Notes under the pieces: model-generated
Told to the model about the DNA's origin: nothing
Databases searched by the model: none
The model's input: the letters and a program-made list of their open reading frames with translations, nothing else
Assembly (NCBI RefSeq): GCF_040144835.1
Contig: NZ_CP151632.1
Coordinates: 3,100,001 to 3,164,000 of the forward strand
DNA length: 64,000 nt
Reading direction: 5' to 3'
DNA from: Microbacterium sp. LWS13-1.2
GTDB lineage: Bacteria; Actinomycetota; Actinomycetes; Actinomycetales; Microbacteriaceae
Translations under genes and position numbers: made by a program
Shown: positions 37,763 through 46,748 of the stretch, piece by piece
How the letters are laid out: each line of letters starts with the position of its first letter
Numbering within the stretch: position 1 is the first letter of the stretch

Positions 37763-37853
37763 GGTGACGTGTCCGAGCGGCCGAAGGTGCAACTCTCGAA
37801 AAGTTGTGTAGGGTAACCCCCTACCGTGGGTTCAAATCCCACCGTCACCGCCA
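37763..37853 (+). tRNA. tRNA-Ser (anticodon CGA)
   Basis: Cloverleaf readable by eye: 7-bp acceptor GGTGACG/CGTCACC, anticodon stem CAACT/AGTTG with loop CTCGAAA (anticodon at 37797-37799), a long variable arm typical of serine tRNAs, T-loop TTCAAAT and an encoded CCA end. It reads UCG codons. An IS481-like element begins 2 nt after the CCA. Confidence 0.95.
37839..37853 (+). repeat. Left copy of 15-bp direct repeat (tRNA 3' end)
   Basis: CCACCGTCACCGCCA, the tRNA-Ser 3' end; an identical copy stands at 39281-39295 on the other side of the IS element. Target-site duplication or attachment-site repeat. Confidence 0.75.
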
Positions 37854-37856
37854 ATT

Positions 37857-37907
37857 GTCCTGAGTCGCGACATCGTTTACGAACGAGTCGCGACTCAGGA
37901 CTTTTTT
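37857..37907 (+). terminator. Rho-independent terminator in the left IS end
   Basis: A perfect 15-bp stem (37857-37871 with 37887-37901), 15-nt loop, followed by six Ts (37902-37907). It lies just after tRNA-Ser and would terminate the tRNA transcript now that the original terminator is displaced. Confidence 0.8.
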
Positions 37908-37970
37908 GTGGGTTCGTGGGGTTGACGGTGACGCTTGCTCGGTGAGTCGGGTCATCGTTGACGGCGCGTC

Positions 37971-39127
37971 TCATGGCTTCCGGGGTTGGTAGTCCCGGGT
38001 CGGGTCGATGGTGTGCTCGGCGATGATTTCGCCGGTGTTCGCGTTGCTGGTGACGATGTCGCGGTCGTGGATCAGCATGAGCACGGGTGTGCCGGTGTGG
38101 GCTTTGCCGATGCCGAGGTGTCGGAGTTTGCCGGCGTAGCGGATGGTGACTTTGCCGTGCGTGTCGACCTTGTCGGTGCGGGAGCGCCATTCTGTGGTCC
38201 GCGGACCGGTGGGGGTGGCTTTCGGGAGTGCGGTGTAGGCCTCGAGGGGTGTTCGGCGGCCGACGGATCGGTGTGGGCGTTTCGTGTTGTACCAGTTCTG
38301 GAACTCGGTCAGCAGCTGCTGGAGGTCGTCGATCGTGGCGGGCAGTGGTCGGGCGGCGAGGAAGCGTTTCAGGGTCTGGTGGAATCTCTCGATCTTCCCT
38401 TGGGTTTGCGGGTGTCCGGGGCGGCCGTTCTTCTGGGTGATGCCGTGCGCGGCGATGAGTTTCTCGAACCCGCCGCGGGCGCCCTTGTGGCGTGCGAGGC
38501 GGGTGGTGAACACGAGCCCGTTGTCGGTGAGGGTGGACATCGGTGGTCCGTATCGGCTGATCAGCTCGGTCATCGCGTGACGACCATGGGCCCGGTGAAC
38601 GCGGGCGCGGCGCGGATGTCGAGGAGGAGCCGGGAGTGGTCGTCGAGGAAGTCGAGGATCTCGACCCGGGTGCCGGAGGCGAGGAGCCAGTGGGTGATGT
38701 CGGCTTGCCAGCACTCGTTGGGCAGATCAGCTTGGAAGCGGATGTAGGAGCTGCGGGGGCGCTTCTCGGGTGCCGGGGTGATCAGGGCTTCGGCGTGCAG
38801 GATGCGGCGGATCGTGGCCGTCGAGGGCACCCGGAAGCCCGCCTGCTCAAGGTGCCAGGCGATGGTGGCAGGGCCGGCGTCCGCGCCTTGAGCGACCAGC
38901 TCCCGACGCAACTGGACGATCCGCTCGCGGATCACCGGCGGCGTGGCCCCGGGACGGGTCTGCGGAGCCCGCGAACGCGGTGCGACACCGTCGGGTCCTT
39001 CGGCGTCGTAACGGCGGACGAGTGTATGGACCCATTGTCGGGTCACGCCGAATCGGGCAGCGGCCTCGGCATGGGAGAGACCTTGTTCACGGACGGCACG
39101 GACGATGACGAGGTTCTTCGGTTTCAC
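37971..39127 (-). pseudogene. IS481-like transposase, frameshifted
   Basis: Two overlapping minus-strand frames together make one DDE transposase. The upstream part (39127-38570) has a helix-turn-helix N-terminus (S-H-A-E-A-A-A-R-F-G-V-T-R-Q-W-V) and the first catalytic Asp in W-Q-A-D-I-T-H-W. The downstream part carries S-T-L-T-D-N-G with the second Asp and, about 35 residues on, the Glu in Q-G-K-I-E-R-F-H-Q-T-L. The frame changes near nt 38575-38585. Most IS481 transposases are a single ORF, so this reads as a disabling indel; programmed frameshifting is a less likely alternative. Confidence 0.8.
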
Positions 39128-39156
39128 GCCCCATCGTGTCCGCGGTCCCCGTCAGC

Positions 39157-39235
39157 GATGTCGCGACTCACCGGTCAACGATCACGGGCCCCGCGGTGTC
39201 AACGATGTCGCGACTCAGCCGTCAACGATCACGAG
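39157..39235. repeat. Two 32-bp direct repeats near the right IS end
   Basis: Copies at 39157-39188 and 39204-39235 share GATGTCGCGACTCA and GTCAACGATCACG. They also resemble the left terminal region, so the right end contains several terminus-like units and the true outer boundary is less certain than the left. Confidence 0.65.
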
Positions 39236-39280
39236 CGGAATCCGCGCGATCAGCTGTCAACGATGTCCTGAAACCCGACA

Positions 39281-39295
39281 CCACCGTCACCGCCA
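39281..39295 (+). repeat. Right copy of 15-bp direct repeat (tRNA 3' end)
   Basis: CCACCGTCACCGCCA, identical to the 3' end of tRNA-Ser, directly after the right terminal repeat of the IS. Confidence 0.75.
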
Positions 39296-39322
39296 GAAAG
39301 CCCCCGTTTATCGGGGTTTTCT
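39295..39322 (+). terminator. Probable original tRNA-Ser terminator, displaced by the IS
   Basis: AGAAAGCCCC (39295-39304) pairs with GGGGTTTTCT (39313-39322), one G-T pair, 8-nt loop, T-rich 3' arm. It immediately follows the duplicated tRNA 3' end, exactly where a tRNA terminator would be in the pre-insertion arrangement. Confidence 0.7.
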
Positions 39323-39854
39323 GCCGGGATGGCTTTCGGGGACACTGGCGCGGCGTATTCTTTCCCCTTCCCTCCCGACGACGTGCTTGAAGTGTTTGAA
39401 TCCGCGTGATTCCGAGGCTTGCGGGCTCCCTACCGTGGGCATCTGTCCCATCGTCACCCGTCACGACCGACGAACTCATGGATGGTCACTACACCGCGTG
39501 GGCTGTGCGATGGACGAGATTCGCGCCCCATCGTTCGTTGGGAATCGTCCCTCAGTCGTTTCTTTACGGAGTGCGCAGGGTCGGACCCGATGTTCCTGGG
39601 TCAGGCAGCGGCGTCTGGGAGGTTTCGTTCTGCGATGAACAGCACGACGAGGAGGCCACCAACGATCGCCAGCGCGCACATCGGGGAGAGCATGCGCCGA
39701 ACACCGACATCGCGGGCACCGCGCTCGCGGCGCGGCGCGGCGCTGCCGTGGATTCGTTAACAGTGGATCGCGAAGCCCTGGATGCGGTTTGGGTGGGGCT
39801 GGAGCATGGATCACGTCCACCTGGCTGAAAACCACTCCGAACGAAGGAGCCATT
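39323..39854. other. 532-bp stretch without a confident gene
   Basis: No family-like protein is visible. A minus-strand 30-codon frame (39693-39601) encodes a hydrophobic segment [15 protein letters not shown] and could be the remnant of a transporter or membrane protein. The last part holds the leader and ribosome site of the next gene. Confidence 0.5.
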
Positions 39855-40778
39855 ATGGCACCCACCCTCGACATCCCCGGCATGCGGGGCAGGCTCGCCG
39901 TCGTCACGGGCGCGAGCGACGGGATCGGTCTGAACATCGCGCTACGTCTCGCAGCGGCCGGTACCGACGTCATAACCCCCGTACGATCAGCGGCGAAGGG
40001 CGAGAAGGCGCTGTCGCGTATCCGTCAGGAAGTGTCCAGCGCGAAGGTGTCCGCCCGCTCGCTGGACCTCTCGTCACTCGATTCGGTAGCCGCGCTGGTG
40101 CAGGAGCTGACTAAGGAGGGGCGGCCGATCGACCTCCTCATCAACAACGCCGGCGTGATGACCCCGCCCAATCGGCAGGTCACTAAGGACGGATTCGAGC
40201 TGCAGTTCGGCACGAACCACCTCGGTCACTTTGCCCTAACCCTCGGATTGCTGCCGCTGCTGCGCGCGGGTCGCGCACGCGTCACGCACCAGACGAGCAT
40301 CGCGGCTCGCAACGGCGAGGTGCTGTTCGACGACCTCAACTCCGAGCGCGACTACGACGCGATGAAGGCGTACAGGTCGTCCAAAATAGCCGTCGCTCTC
40401 TTCGCCCGCGAGCTCGACGCCCGCAGCCGCAGGGACGATTGGGGGATCTCCAGCAACCTGTCCCACCCGGGGGTATCGCCGACCAACCTGCTGAACGCGC
40501 AGCCCGGGCTCGGGCGCGACCGTGAGCTGGGGGGCCGTCGTGTCATCCGATTCCTCTCTCGAATCGGCATCACCGGTACCCCCGAGTCGGCGGCGCTGCC
40601 GGCCCTCATGGCCGCCACCGACCCGTCTGCCCGCGGTGATGAGTTCTACGGCCCGCGGCGCACCGTTGGCGGCCCCCCGGCCAGAGTGTCACTGTGGACT
40701 CCCTTCGCCAGCATGGAGAACGCCCCGCGGGTGTGGGATGCCTCCGAGGCCCTCGTCGGCGCGCGCTTCGCCGTCTGA
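39855..40778 (+). CDS. SDR-family oxidoreductase (retinol-dehydrogenase-like group)
   Basis: 307 residues. Cofactor loop T-G-A-S-D-G-I-G-L, then N-N-A-G-V-M, and a catalytic Y-R-S-S-K motif (canonical Y-x3-K). The R near the second strand (P-V-R-S) suggests NADPH. An AAGGAG ribosome site supports the ATG at 39855; upstream codons are not part of the family. Substrate unknown. Neighbours (TetR, amidohydrolase, XRE/MmyB) are of the kind often associated with accessory oxidoreductases. Confidence 0.88.
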   Translation: MAPTLDIPGMRGRLAVVTGASDGIGLNIALRLAAAGTDVITPVRSAAKGEKALSRIRQEVSSAKVSARSLDLSSLDSVAALVQELTKEGRPIDLLINNAGVMTPPNRQVTKDGFELQFGTNHLGHFALTLGLLPLLRAGRARVTHQTSIAARNGEVLFDDLNSERDYDAMKAYRSSKIAVALFARELDARSRRDDWGISSNLSHPGVSPTNLLNAQPGLGRDRELGGRRVIRFLSRIGITGTPESAALPALMAATDPSARGDEFYGPRRTVGGPPARVSLWTPFASMENAPRVWDASEALVGARFAV

Positions 40779-41133
40779 CCCTCGCCGATCTGGAGACAAA
40801 CGATGGACTAAGGCCTGCACGTTCGCTGATCTCCCGTCTATGCTCCGCCGACGCGTTGGATGCTGACGCCCGCTGCGCTGGGGAGATGGACGATGGAGCC
40901 AGGCCGGACTTGAGGCACCATGCGTCAGGTCGCAGTCTCGGACGGCAAGGCGCTCACGGTGCAGATTCAATCCGGGGCCAGTCCCGGCCGGCCAGCGGCC
41001 CGGCGAGCTGGCGGACCGACGCCTCCGCGCGGATTCTCCCGCAGCATATCGACGCCCAGCTCGGGAACTACACAGCTGCCACAGTCCAGTCCGCCCACCG
41101 TTACAACGTCACCAACGTCCCTGCCCGCTGTAT
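40779..41133. other. 355-bp gap between convergent genes, no gene seen
   Basis: Both strands were read; the open frames present are short, low-complexity and lack ribosome sites. It separates the SDR (plus) from the TetR gene (minus) and may hold their terminators, though no strong hairpin stands out. Confidence 0.5.
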
Positions 41134-41778
41134 CTAGTCCAGCGCGGGACTACTCCTCTGCGTGGCCGCCAGCGCAGGCGCCAAAGCTCGAAGGGAGAGT
41201 TCGAAGGCCGCGTTCACGCGGTCGACGTCTTGCGTCGCGGCGAGATCGAGGTGTAGTCCGCGCACGATGCCCAAGACGAGGGTTGTCAGATTGCGGGCGC
41301 GGTCCAGATCGTGGCCCTGAGCGATGAGCGCATCCTCGAAGGGTGTCATCCACTCCTCGACGACGGAGTTAGCAAACCACTCGTACCGATCGGGGTGTCG
41401 AAGAGCCAGCCCGTATAGCTCGAAAAGGAAGGCGAACTGGCGCATGTACTCCGGCGTGAGCCACATCTGCCACAGTGCCCGCAAAACCTCTGCCGGGTCG
41501 CCCGCGGTGGCTCGCCAGAGCTCTTGCAGGGCCGTGACCATGCGGGCCTGCAGATCGCGGCAGATCTCGTGGATGAGCTCATCCTTACTACCGAACTGGC
41601 GCACGAGCGACGTGATCGATGTGCCGATCGCCTGCGCCAGCGGGCGCAGCGTGAGTTCGGCCACGCCGGTCTCCAGCGCGTACTCGGTGGCGGCGTGCAG
41701 GAGTGCGGGGCGGTGGTTCTCCCACCGTTTGGCGCGACCGTCAACGGCGAGAGCCGGTTCGCGCCCCGTTTCCGTCAC
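41134..41778 (-). CDS. TetR/AcrR-family transcriptional regulator
   Basis: 214 residues: N-terminal helix-turn-helix (A-E-L-T-L-R-P-L-A-Q-A-I-G-T-S-I-T-S-L-V-R-Q-F-G-S-K-D-E-L split over residues 39-67) and an all-helical ligand domain. GTG start with TACACT 6 nt upstream on the minus strand. It diverges from the amidohydrolase gene, its likely target, across an 87-bp gap. Confidence 0.88.
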   Translation of the reverse strand: MTETGREPALAVDGRAKRWENHRPALLHAATEYALETGVAELTLRPLAQAIGTSITSLVRQFGSKDELIHEICRDLQARMVTALQELWRATAGDPAEVLRALWQMWLTPEYMRQFAFLFELYGLALRHPDRYEWFANSVVEEWMTPFEDALIAQGHDLDRARNLTTLVLGIVRGLHLDLAATQDVDRVNAAFELSLRALAPALAATQRSSPALD

Positions 41779-41784
41779 CGTCTC

Positions 41785-41790
41785 AGTGTA
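41785..41790 (-). promoter_or_regulatory. Putative -10 element, leaderless TetR start
   Basis: TACACT on the minus strand, 6 nt before the GTG at 41778. Confidence 0.5.
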
Positions 41791-41865
41791 CGAGCGAGCA
41801 ACCCGCTCTTTACCGAATCGATCGTTTCGGATACTGTCGGTTCAACAACGCGAAGGAGGTGTGGC

Positions 41866-43242
41866 ATGAACACCCGAACACTTGCCATCACAAACGTCAC
41901 TCTCATCGACGGTCTGGGCGGGCACCCGTTGACCCCATCGACGGTTCTCGTCACGGACGGTCGATTCACGACCGCCGGCCGTTCCGCCGATGTGCAGATC
42001 CCGGCCGGCGCCGAGATCATCGACGGCACGGGACGGTGGATGACCCCTGGCTTCGTGAACGGCAACGTGCACTTGCTCGATGCATGGATGTTCATGGTCG
42101 GTCCAGGCACGATCGAGTACCTCGCCCGGTGGGAGGGGCGCTACGTGGAGGTGATCGAGGAGGCTGCACAGCTGGTGCTTCGCAACGGCGTAACGACGGT
42201 CTTTGACACTTATAACGCCGTCGAGCACGTCCTTGCGGCGCGTGATCGCATCGACGCGGGTCGCTCGCAGGGCGCCCGCATCTACGCAGCCGGTGCCATC
42301 GTCGGAATGGGTGGCCCCTTCAGCGCCGACTTCCACTTCGCCGGCCGTCGCGCCGCCACGCAGACGTTCGTCAACCGAATCGATGCCCAGTTCGAGGCGG
42401 GCGTCGGTCATCAGCTGAGCCTCCTGCCACGCAATGAGGTGCGTGCGGCGGTGCGAGACTACCTGCAGCGCGGAGTTGATTTGCTGAAGATCGCCGTCAG
42501 CGATCACATCTTCATGACGGTGGGTCTAGACCGCAGCTACCAGACCTTCTCGCGTCCAGTCCTCGACGTCATCGTTGAGGAGGCCCGCGCGGCAGGCGTG
42601 CCGGTGCTCACCCACAGTCTGTCGGTCGAGGCGCTCGAGACATCGCTGGAGCTGGGAGCAGACGTGCTCATTCACGCCAATTACACAATGGGTCAGCCGT
42701 ACCCTCATGAACTTGTCGACAAGATCGTCGCCAGCGACTCCTGGGCAGAGCTACAGACGGTGCACGACCAGCACCGTCACGTGCTCGAGGAGGCGGGTAG
42801 TTGGGCCGCGGTGCTCGGCGGCGGCGCGTTCTCCGAGAATGAACGGACCCTCGTGCGGGCAGGAGCCAAGATCATTATGGGGACCGACGCGGGATGCGCC
42901 AGCAACGATCATCTCGCGGATCTCACCGATGCCGAGCGTGACGACCGCCCCTGGACATTGGGGGGCGACCACTTCCACTGGACACGCAGCATGGTGGAAA
43001 AGGGCATGACGCCGCTCGGGGCGATCTCCGCGGCCACCATCAACGTGGCCCGCTCCTACGGCAAGGGTGACGCCCTCGGGTCTATCGAAGCCGGCAAGGT
43101 CGCCGACTTCGTGCTGCTGAACGCCGATCCGACCGACGACATCCGCAATCTCCGCGCGATCGATGCCGTATATAAGGACGGGACCCCGGTGGACCGAGAC
43201 GCGCTGCCGACGCAGACGCTGGTCACGGGCCACCCGGCCTGA
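41866..43242 (+). CDS. Amidohydrolase-superfamily protein with altered metal motif
   Basis: 458 residues. N-terminal and C-terminal beta-sandwich parts (I-T-N-V-T-L-I-D-G; G-S-I-E-A-G-K-V-A-D-F-V-L-L) frame a TIM barrel. The first metal motif, normally H-x-H after P-G, reads P-G-F-V-N-G-N-V-H-L, so the first His is Asn. Later ligands look present: T-H-S, I-H-A-N and G-T-D-A-G. Probably still a hydrolase of the imidazolonepropionase/prolidase-like group, perhaps mononuclear; substrate unknown. Strong AAGGAGG ribosome site. Longer upstream frame runs antisense through the TetR gene. Confidence 0.85.
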   Translation: MNTRTLAITNVTLIDGLGGHPLTPSTVLVTDGRFTTAGRSADVQIPAGAEIIDGTGRWMTPGFVNGNVHLLDAWMFMVGPGTIEYLARWEGRYVEVIEEAAQLVLRNGVTTVFDTYNAVEHVLAARDRIDAGRSQGARIYAAGAIVGMGGPFSADFHFAGRRAATQTFVNRIDAQFEAGVGHQLSLLPRNEVRAAVRDYLQRGVDLLKIAVSDHIFMTVGLDRSYQTFSRPVLDVIVEEARAAGVPVLTHSLSVEALETSLELGADVLIHANYTMGQPYPHELVDKIVASDSWAELQTVHDQHRHVLEEAGSWAAVLGGGAFSENERTLVRAGAKIIMGTDAGCASNDHLADLTDAERDDRPWTLGGDHFHWTRSMVEKGMTPLGAISAATINVARSYGKGDALGSIEAGKVADFVLLNADPTDDIRNLRAIDAVYKDGTPVDRDALPTQTLVTGHPA

Positions 43243-43461
43243 CGTCGGCGAGGAAGCAACGGAGCTCCCCACATGTTCAGCAGCAACTTCCCCGATGTAG
43301 CGGTCTTCATCGACTGTCGGTCATCGGTGCGATCCCATCCACGGCCTGACGATCCGCGGTTGCCCGCTCCACCGAATCATGGACCGAGCGGTGGATCGGC
43401 AGGTCCTGGCTGACGTGCCCGCGAGGGTCGAAGATGGTTCAGAGGCGACGAGAGGGCGGGC

Positions 43462-44304
43462 ATGGAGATCGACCGGGAGGGGCTGGCAGAGTTCCTGCGC
43501 CACAGACGACAGGCATTGCAACCGGAAGACGTCGGGCTGACCCGCGGACAGAGGCGCCGCACCGACGGGCTGCGTCGCGAAGAGGTTGCGGCGCTGTGCC
43601 ACATGTCGACGGACTACTACGCTCGCCTCGAACGCGCCCGCGGTCCTCAGCCCTCCGAGCAGATGATCACGTCGATCGCGCAGGGCCTGCACCTGAACTA
43701 TCAGGAACGCGACCACCTTTTCCGCCTTGCCGGGCACGCACCTCCCGTGCGCGGAACCGGGAGCGAGCAGCACATCGCCCCCGGGCTGCTGCGCATCCTG
43801 GAGCGACTTGACGACACCCCGGCCGAGGTCGTCACCGAGATCGGCGAAACTCTGCGGCAGACGCGGATGAGCGTGGCGCTTACCGGCGACCTGACAGGCT
43901 ACTCCGGTCCGGCACGGAGCCTCGGCTACCGATGGTTCACCGATCCCGCCACGCGCGCCCGCTACGCAGCGCACGACCACGACCAGCTCTCCAGGATCTA
44001 CGTATCCGGGTTACGCGAGGTCACCGCCAGACGCGGACCGCACTCACCCGCTGCTCACCTCGCCGAACTCCTTCTCGAGCAGAGCGAGGAGTTCCGAAAG
44101 CTGTGGGAACGCCACGAGGTCGGCCTGCGGCCCGCCTCGGGGAAGCGGTTCATGCATCCAGAGGTGGGGCTGTTGGACCTGCAATGCCAGACGCTGCTCG
44201 ACCCGGACCACTCGCATCTGCTGCTGGTGTACACCGCGGTGCCTGGCAGCGACAGCTACGACAAGCTGCAGCTTCTCTCGGTCATCGGCAACGCCATCCG
44301 GTGA
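43462..44304 (+). CDS. XRE-family regulator with MmyB-like ligand domain
   Basis: 280 residues. N-terminal HTH (G-L-R-R-E-E-V-A-A-L-C-H-M-S-T-D-Y-Y-A-R-L-E-R) followed by a PAS-like MmyB domain with the typical L-G-Y-R-W-F-T-D-P and H-P-E-V-G-L-L-D-L segments. Such regulators commonly sit beside oxidoreductase genes they control. A weak AGGGCGGG run precedes the ATG. The 219 nt upstream hold no clear gene. Confidence 0.88.
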   Translation: MEIDREGLAEFLRHRRQALQPEDVGLTRGQRRRTDGLRREEVAALCHMSTDYYARLERARGPQPSEQMITSIAQGLHLNYQERDHLFRLAGHAPPVRGTGSEQHIAPGLLRILERLDDTPAEVVTEIGETLRQTRMSVALTGDLTGYSGPARSLGYRWFTDPATRARYAAHDHDQLSRIYVSGLREVTARRGPHSPAAHLAELLLEQSEEFRKLWERHEVGLRPASGKRFMHPEVGLLDLQCQTLLDPDHSHLLLVYTAVPGSDSYDKLQLLSVIGNAIR

Positions 44305-44376
44305 ACCTCAGAACTTCTGGACCGATGCGCGCACGACCGCCCGCTACGGTCGGTGCGACTGAGAGCGGTTCCGCAT

Positions 44377-45297
44377 CTACCGCGCCCCCACACCAAGCCG
44401 GTCAATGATCGCGCTGACTTTCGCCCACGGATCGCCGCCGACGCCCTCATACTCGAGTGTGAGGGGCCCGGAATACCCGTGGCTGGACAGGATTGCGACG
44501 ACGAAGTCCATGTCGATAGGTCCGCTGGCGCCTGAGTCTGTCGCCCAGTGCGCCTTCATGTGGACCAACTCCGCATGTGGAGCGAGAGCAGCGATCCCGT
44601 CGTACACCGAGCTGAGATCCAGTGCATCGAGCGAGAGGCCGTGGTTCTCGTCTGGATGGAGGGAGGCGGCGAGCATCGGCGTCAGGATCGCGTCGAAGTT
44701 GCCGGTGTCCAGGAGCAGACCGAGGTTGTCCGCCCCGACGGTGCTCAGGAGTTCGGCGACCCAGGCCGGATCGCTCGATGAGCCTCCATGATTTTCGACG
44801 AGCAGCCGGACTCCGTGTGATGCGGCGTACGCGCCCAGATCGCCGAGAGCGTCGACGAGATAGCCCGGCGGACGAGCGGTTCTGCGCTCACTAAACGGCG
44901 ACCCTGCATTGACGCGGACGTGGCGGAATCCGACGCCGGCGAATCGTCCGATCCACCGCTTCATCACATCGACGTCCGTCGCACGCCGGCCGGGGTCTGC
45001 ATCGAGCAGGTCCCCGTCGTCGACGGCCGCGTTCACGAGGTCGAGTCCGACGCTGCGCGCGTGGACCGCGAACAGGTCAATGGCGGGGTCCGCGATTCCG
45101 TCGAACTGAAACGCGACGGCTTCGACCGCCGTCGCGCCGCAACGCTCCGCGACCTGCAGAGGGAACTCGCCCATGCTCATTGATCGCGGGAACTCCTGAC
45201 GGAAGACACGCTCGGTCCCGTCGTCACCCCTGAACGTGGCGGCGATAGGTCCGAGTCGTTCACGGAGGCTGTACGAAGAAAGCGACGTGATCGTCAT
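44377..45297 (-). CDS. Sugar phosphate isomerase/epimerase-family TIM-barrel protein
   Basis: 306 residues of the xylose-isomerase-like TIM barrel family. Seen are V-E-N-H-G-G (metal Glu and His), L-L-L-D-T-G-N-F, V-H-M-K-A-H-W and L-E-Y-E-G final Glu. The family isomerises or epimerises sugars and related compounds. It lies 16 nt downstream of the MFS gene in the same operon, so it probably acts on the imported sugar. Confidence 0.85.
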   Translation of the reverse strand: MTITSLSSYSLRERLGPIAATFRGDDGTERVFRQEFPRSMSMGEFPLQVAERCGATAVEAVAFQFDGIADPAIDLFAVHARSVGLDLVNAAVDDGDLLDADPGRRATDVDVMKRWIGRFAGVGFRHVRVNAGSPFSERRTARPPGYLVDALGDLGAYAASHGVRLLVENHGGSSSDPAWVAELLSTVGADNLGLLLDTGNFDAILTPMLAASLHPDENHGLSLDALDLSSVYDGIAALAPHAELVHMKAHWATDSGASGPIDMDFVVAILSSHGYSGPLTLEYEGVGGDPWAKVSAIIDRLGVGAR

Positions 45298-45313
45298 CGA
45301 CGTGGCCGGGCGG

Positions 45314-46621
45314 TCACGCGTCTACGGGGATGCCGCGGGTGATCTGCGCGAATCGCAACTCGTTCTCACGCCCCACTTCTGGGATCCGCGCGACCGCGAG
45401 AGCGCCGAGGAGCGCTGTGATGCCTAGCGCGATATAGAGCGCCGAATACCCGCCCAGGGCGATGAACGCGGGTGCGACGAACGGCACGATCGACTGCGGA
45501 AGCAAGCCGGCCATGTTGATGACGCCGAGGTCCTTTCCGGCACTCTCACGGTTCGGCAAGACGCGCACGCAGAGAGCCAGATCGACGGAGCCCACCAGAC
45601 CGATCGCCACGCCGAGCAACGCGGCCGCGGCGTACACCAACCACATCTCGCTCGCGATGGCCATGAGTGTCAGAGCGGCCGCGGCCGCGATCCCCGCGCC
45701 GGCGGCGAAGGGCTTCTGGCGCTGCAGGCGGTCGGACAGCGGGCCCGCGACGACGCTGGTCAGCGCGAGGGCTGCGACATTGATGAGCGTCACGACGAGC
45801 ACCGTCGGCGGGACCGCTTCTGCGGTGATGCCGAACCGGTCCATTAGGAAGAACGCGTTGTAGGTCGAGCTCGCGACGGCGCAGAACACCAGGAACCTCA
45901 CCAGCCAAGCCCACCCGAATGCGGGGTGTCGCCACGGGTTCACCCAGAATGATTTGGCGAGTTCGAGCAGGCTGAATCGGGAGCCGCCTGCGACCGGGGT
46001 GTGCTGCTTGTCCCGCAGCAGGAGAACTGCGACGACCGCGAGGAACGCCGCAGCCACGGCGGTGACGACCCACTGCAGGAAAGGATCACTGACCGCGCTC
46101 ACCGCCGCCACTCCCACGAGAGGTCCCACCGCGGCGGATAGACCAAGAAGCCCAGATGCCGTACCTCGCCGTCGCTGGGGGACCTGGTCTGCCATGAGCG
46201 CACTGGTAGCCGCCAGCTGGAAGTTGAACAGCGCCTGAATCGCGCACCACAGCAGAGCCATTTGCCAAACCTCGGTGGCACCGGTCATCGCGAAGACGGC
46301 GATCGCTCCTCCGATCGCGCCGGTGAGGATCCACGTGCGGCGCCGCCCGAATCGGGCGGCTGTCCGGTCGCTGATCCGGCCGCCGAGAGGACTGGCGACG
46401 AGTGCAGCGAGCGCACCAAACCCCGTGATGATGCCGAACGCTGCGGCTGCGCTTGGGCCCGCGATCCGCGTCAACTGCAAGGTCATCAGCACCTGAAGAG
46501 GAGTCAGCAAGCCGATGAAGGCACTGACGTTGGAGATGAACATGGCCGGGAGAAGACGGCCGACGGGCGTGCTCGCCGCATCAATTGTGCCGGCCGCGAC
46601 GGCGGAAGCTGGGACAGACAT
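45314..46621 (-). CDS. MFS transporter, sugar/oligosaccharide-type
   Basis: 435 residues, about 12 membrane segments. Loop 2-3 carries G-G-R-I-S-D-R-T-A-A-R-F-G-R-R-R, a long form seen in GPH-like and related carbohydrate transporters. Start ATG at 46621. It diverges from the TetR gene and has TetR-type palindromes in its promoter region, so it is probably repressed with the beta-mannosidase operon. Confidence 0.85.
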   Translation of the reverse strand: MSVPASAVAAGTIDAASTPVGRLLPAMFISNVSAFIGLLTPLQVLMTLQLTRIAGPSAAAAFGIITGFGALAALVASPLGGRISDRTAARFGRRRTWILTGAIGGAIAVFAMTGATEVWQMALLWCAIQALFNFQLAATSALMADQVPQRRRGTASGLLGLSAAVGPLVGVAAVSAVSDPFLQWVVTAVAAAFLAVVAVLLLRDKQHTPVAGGSRFSLLELAKSFWVNPWRHPAFGWAWLVRFLVFCAVASSTYNAFFLMDRFGITAEAVPPTVLVVTLINVAALALTSVVAGPLSDRLQRQKPFAAGAGIAAAAALTLMAIASEMWLVYAAAALLGVAIGLVGSVDLALCVRVLPNRESAGKDLGVINMAGLLPQSIVPFVAPAFIALGGYSALYIALGITALLGALAVARIPEVGRENELRFAQITRGIPVDA

Positions 46622-46654
46622 GACACTCCTATGTGCTCAAAAAAGAGGTATTGG

Positions 46655-46678
46655 CTACCACTTGGTAGTGACTACTAA
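46655..46678. promoter_or_regulatory. TetR-type operator, site 1 (MFS/TetR intergenic)
   Basis: TTGGTAGT-G-ACTACTAA (46662-46678), one mismatch from a perfect palindrome, overlapping a second short palindrome CTACCA-CT-TGGTAG (46655-46668). A more degenerate copy (GGTAGTTACTTCC, 46710-46722) lies closer to the TetR gene. Same core as the site at 47378. Confidence 0.7.
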
Positions 46679-46735
46679 TACTTCCTATCCTCCTGGATGT
46701 CAACCTTTCGGTAGTTACTTCCTTTTGGGAGGAGC

Positions 46736-46741
46736 TAGTGT
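46736..46741 (+). promoter_or_regulatory. Putative -10 element, leaderless TetR start
   Basis: TAGTGT, 7 nt before the ATG at 46749; just downstream of the degenerate operator copy. Confidence 0.45.
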
Positions 46742-46748
46742 TCTTCGC

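Larger units (their letters stand above)
37856..39280 (-). mobile_element. IS481-family-like insertion sequence, probably inactive
   Basis: About 1.42 kb bounded by imperfect 25-bp terminal inverted repeats: the left one starts TGTCCTGAGTCGCGACATCG at 37856, the right one reads TGTCGGGTTTCAGGACATCG on the minus strand from 39280; 18 of 25 positions agree by my count. A 15-bp direct repeat flanks it. The single transposase reading frame is broken by a frameshift. Inside the right end are two near-identical 32-bp direct repeats (39157-39188, 39204-39235). Confidence 0.75.

Noticed and set aside
37839..39295. Prophage or integrase-driven element at the tRNA
   Set aside because: No integrase, excisionase or phage genes lie in the interval; the content is a single IS481-like transposase with terminal inverted repeats.
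39601..39693. Minus-strand 30-codon hydrophobic ORF
   Set aside because: No ribosome site or -10 and no neighbour; possible remnant only, so mentioned within the gap entry and not called as a gene.
43243..43461. Short plus-strand frame beginning M-F-S-S-N-F-P at 43273, reminiscent of an amidohydrolase C-terminal motif
   Set aside because: Seven residues of resemblance are not enough, and the frame continues as low-complexity sequence.
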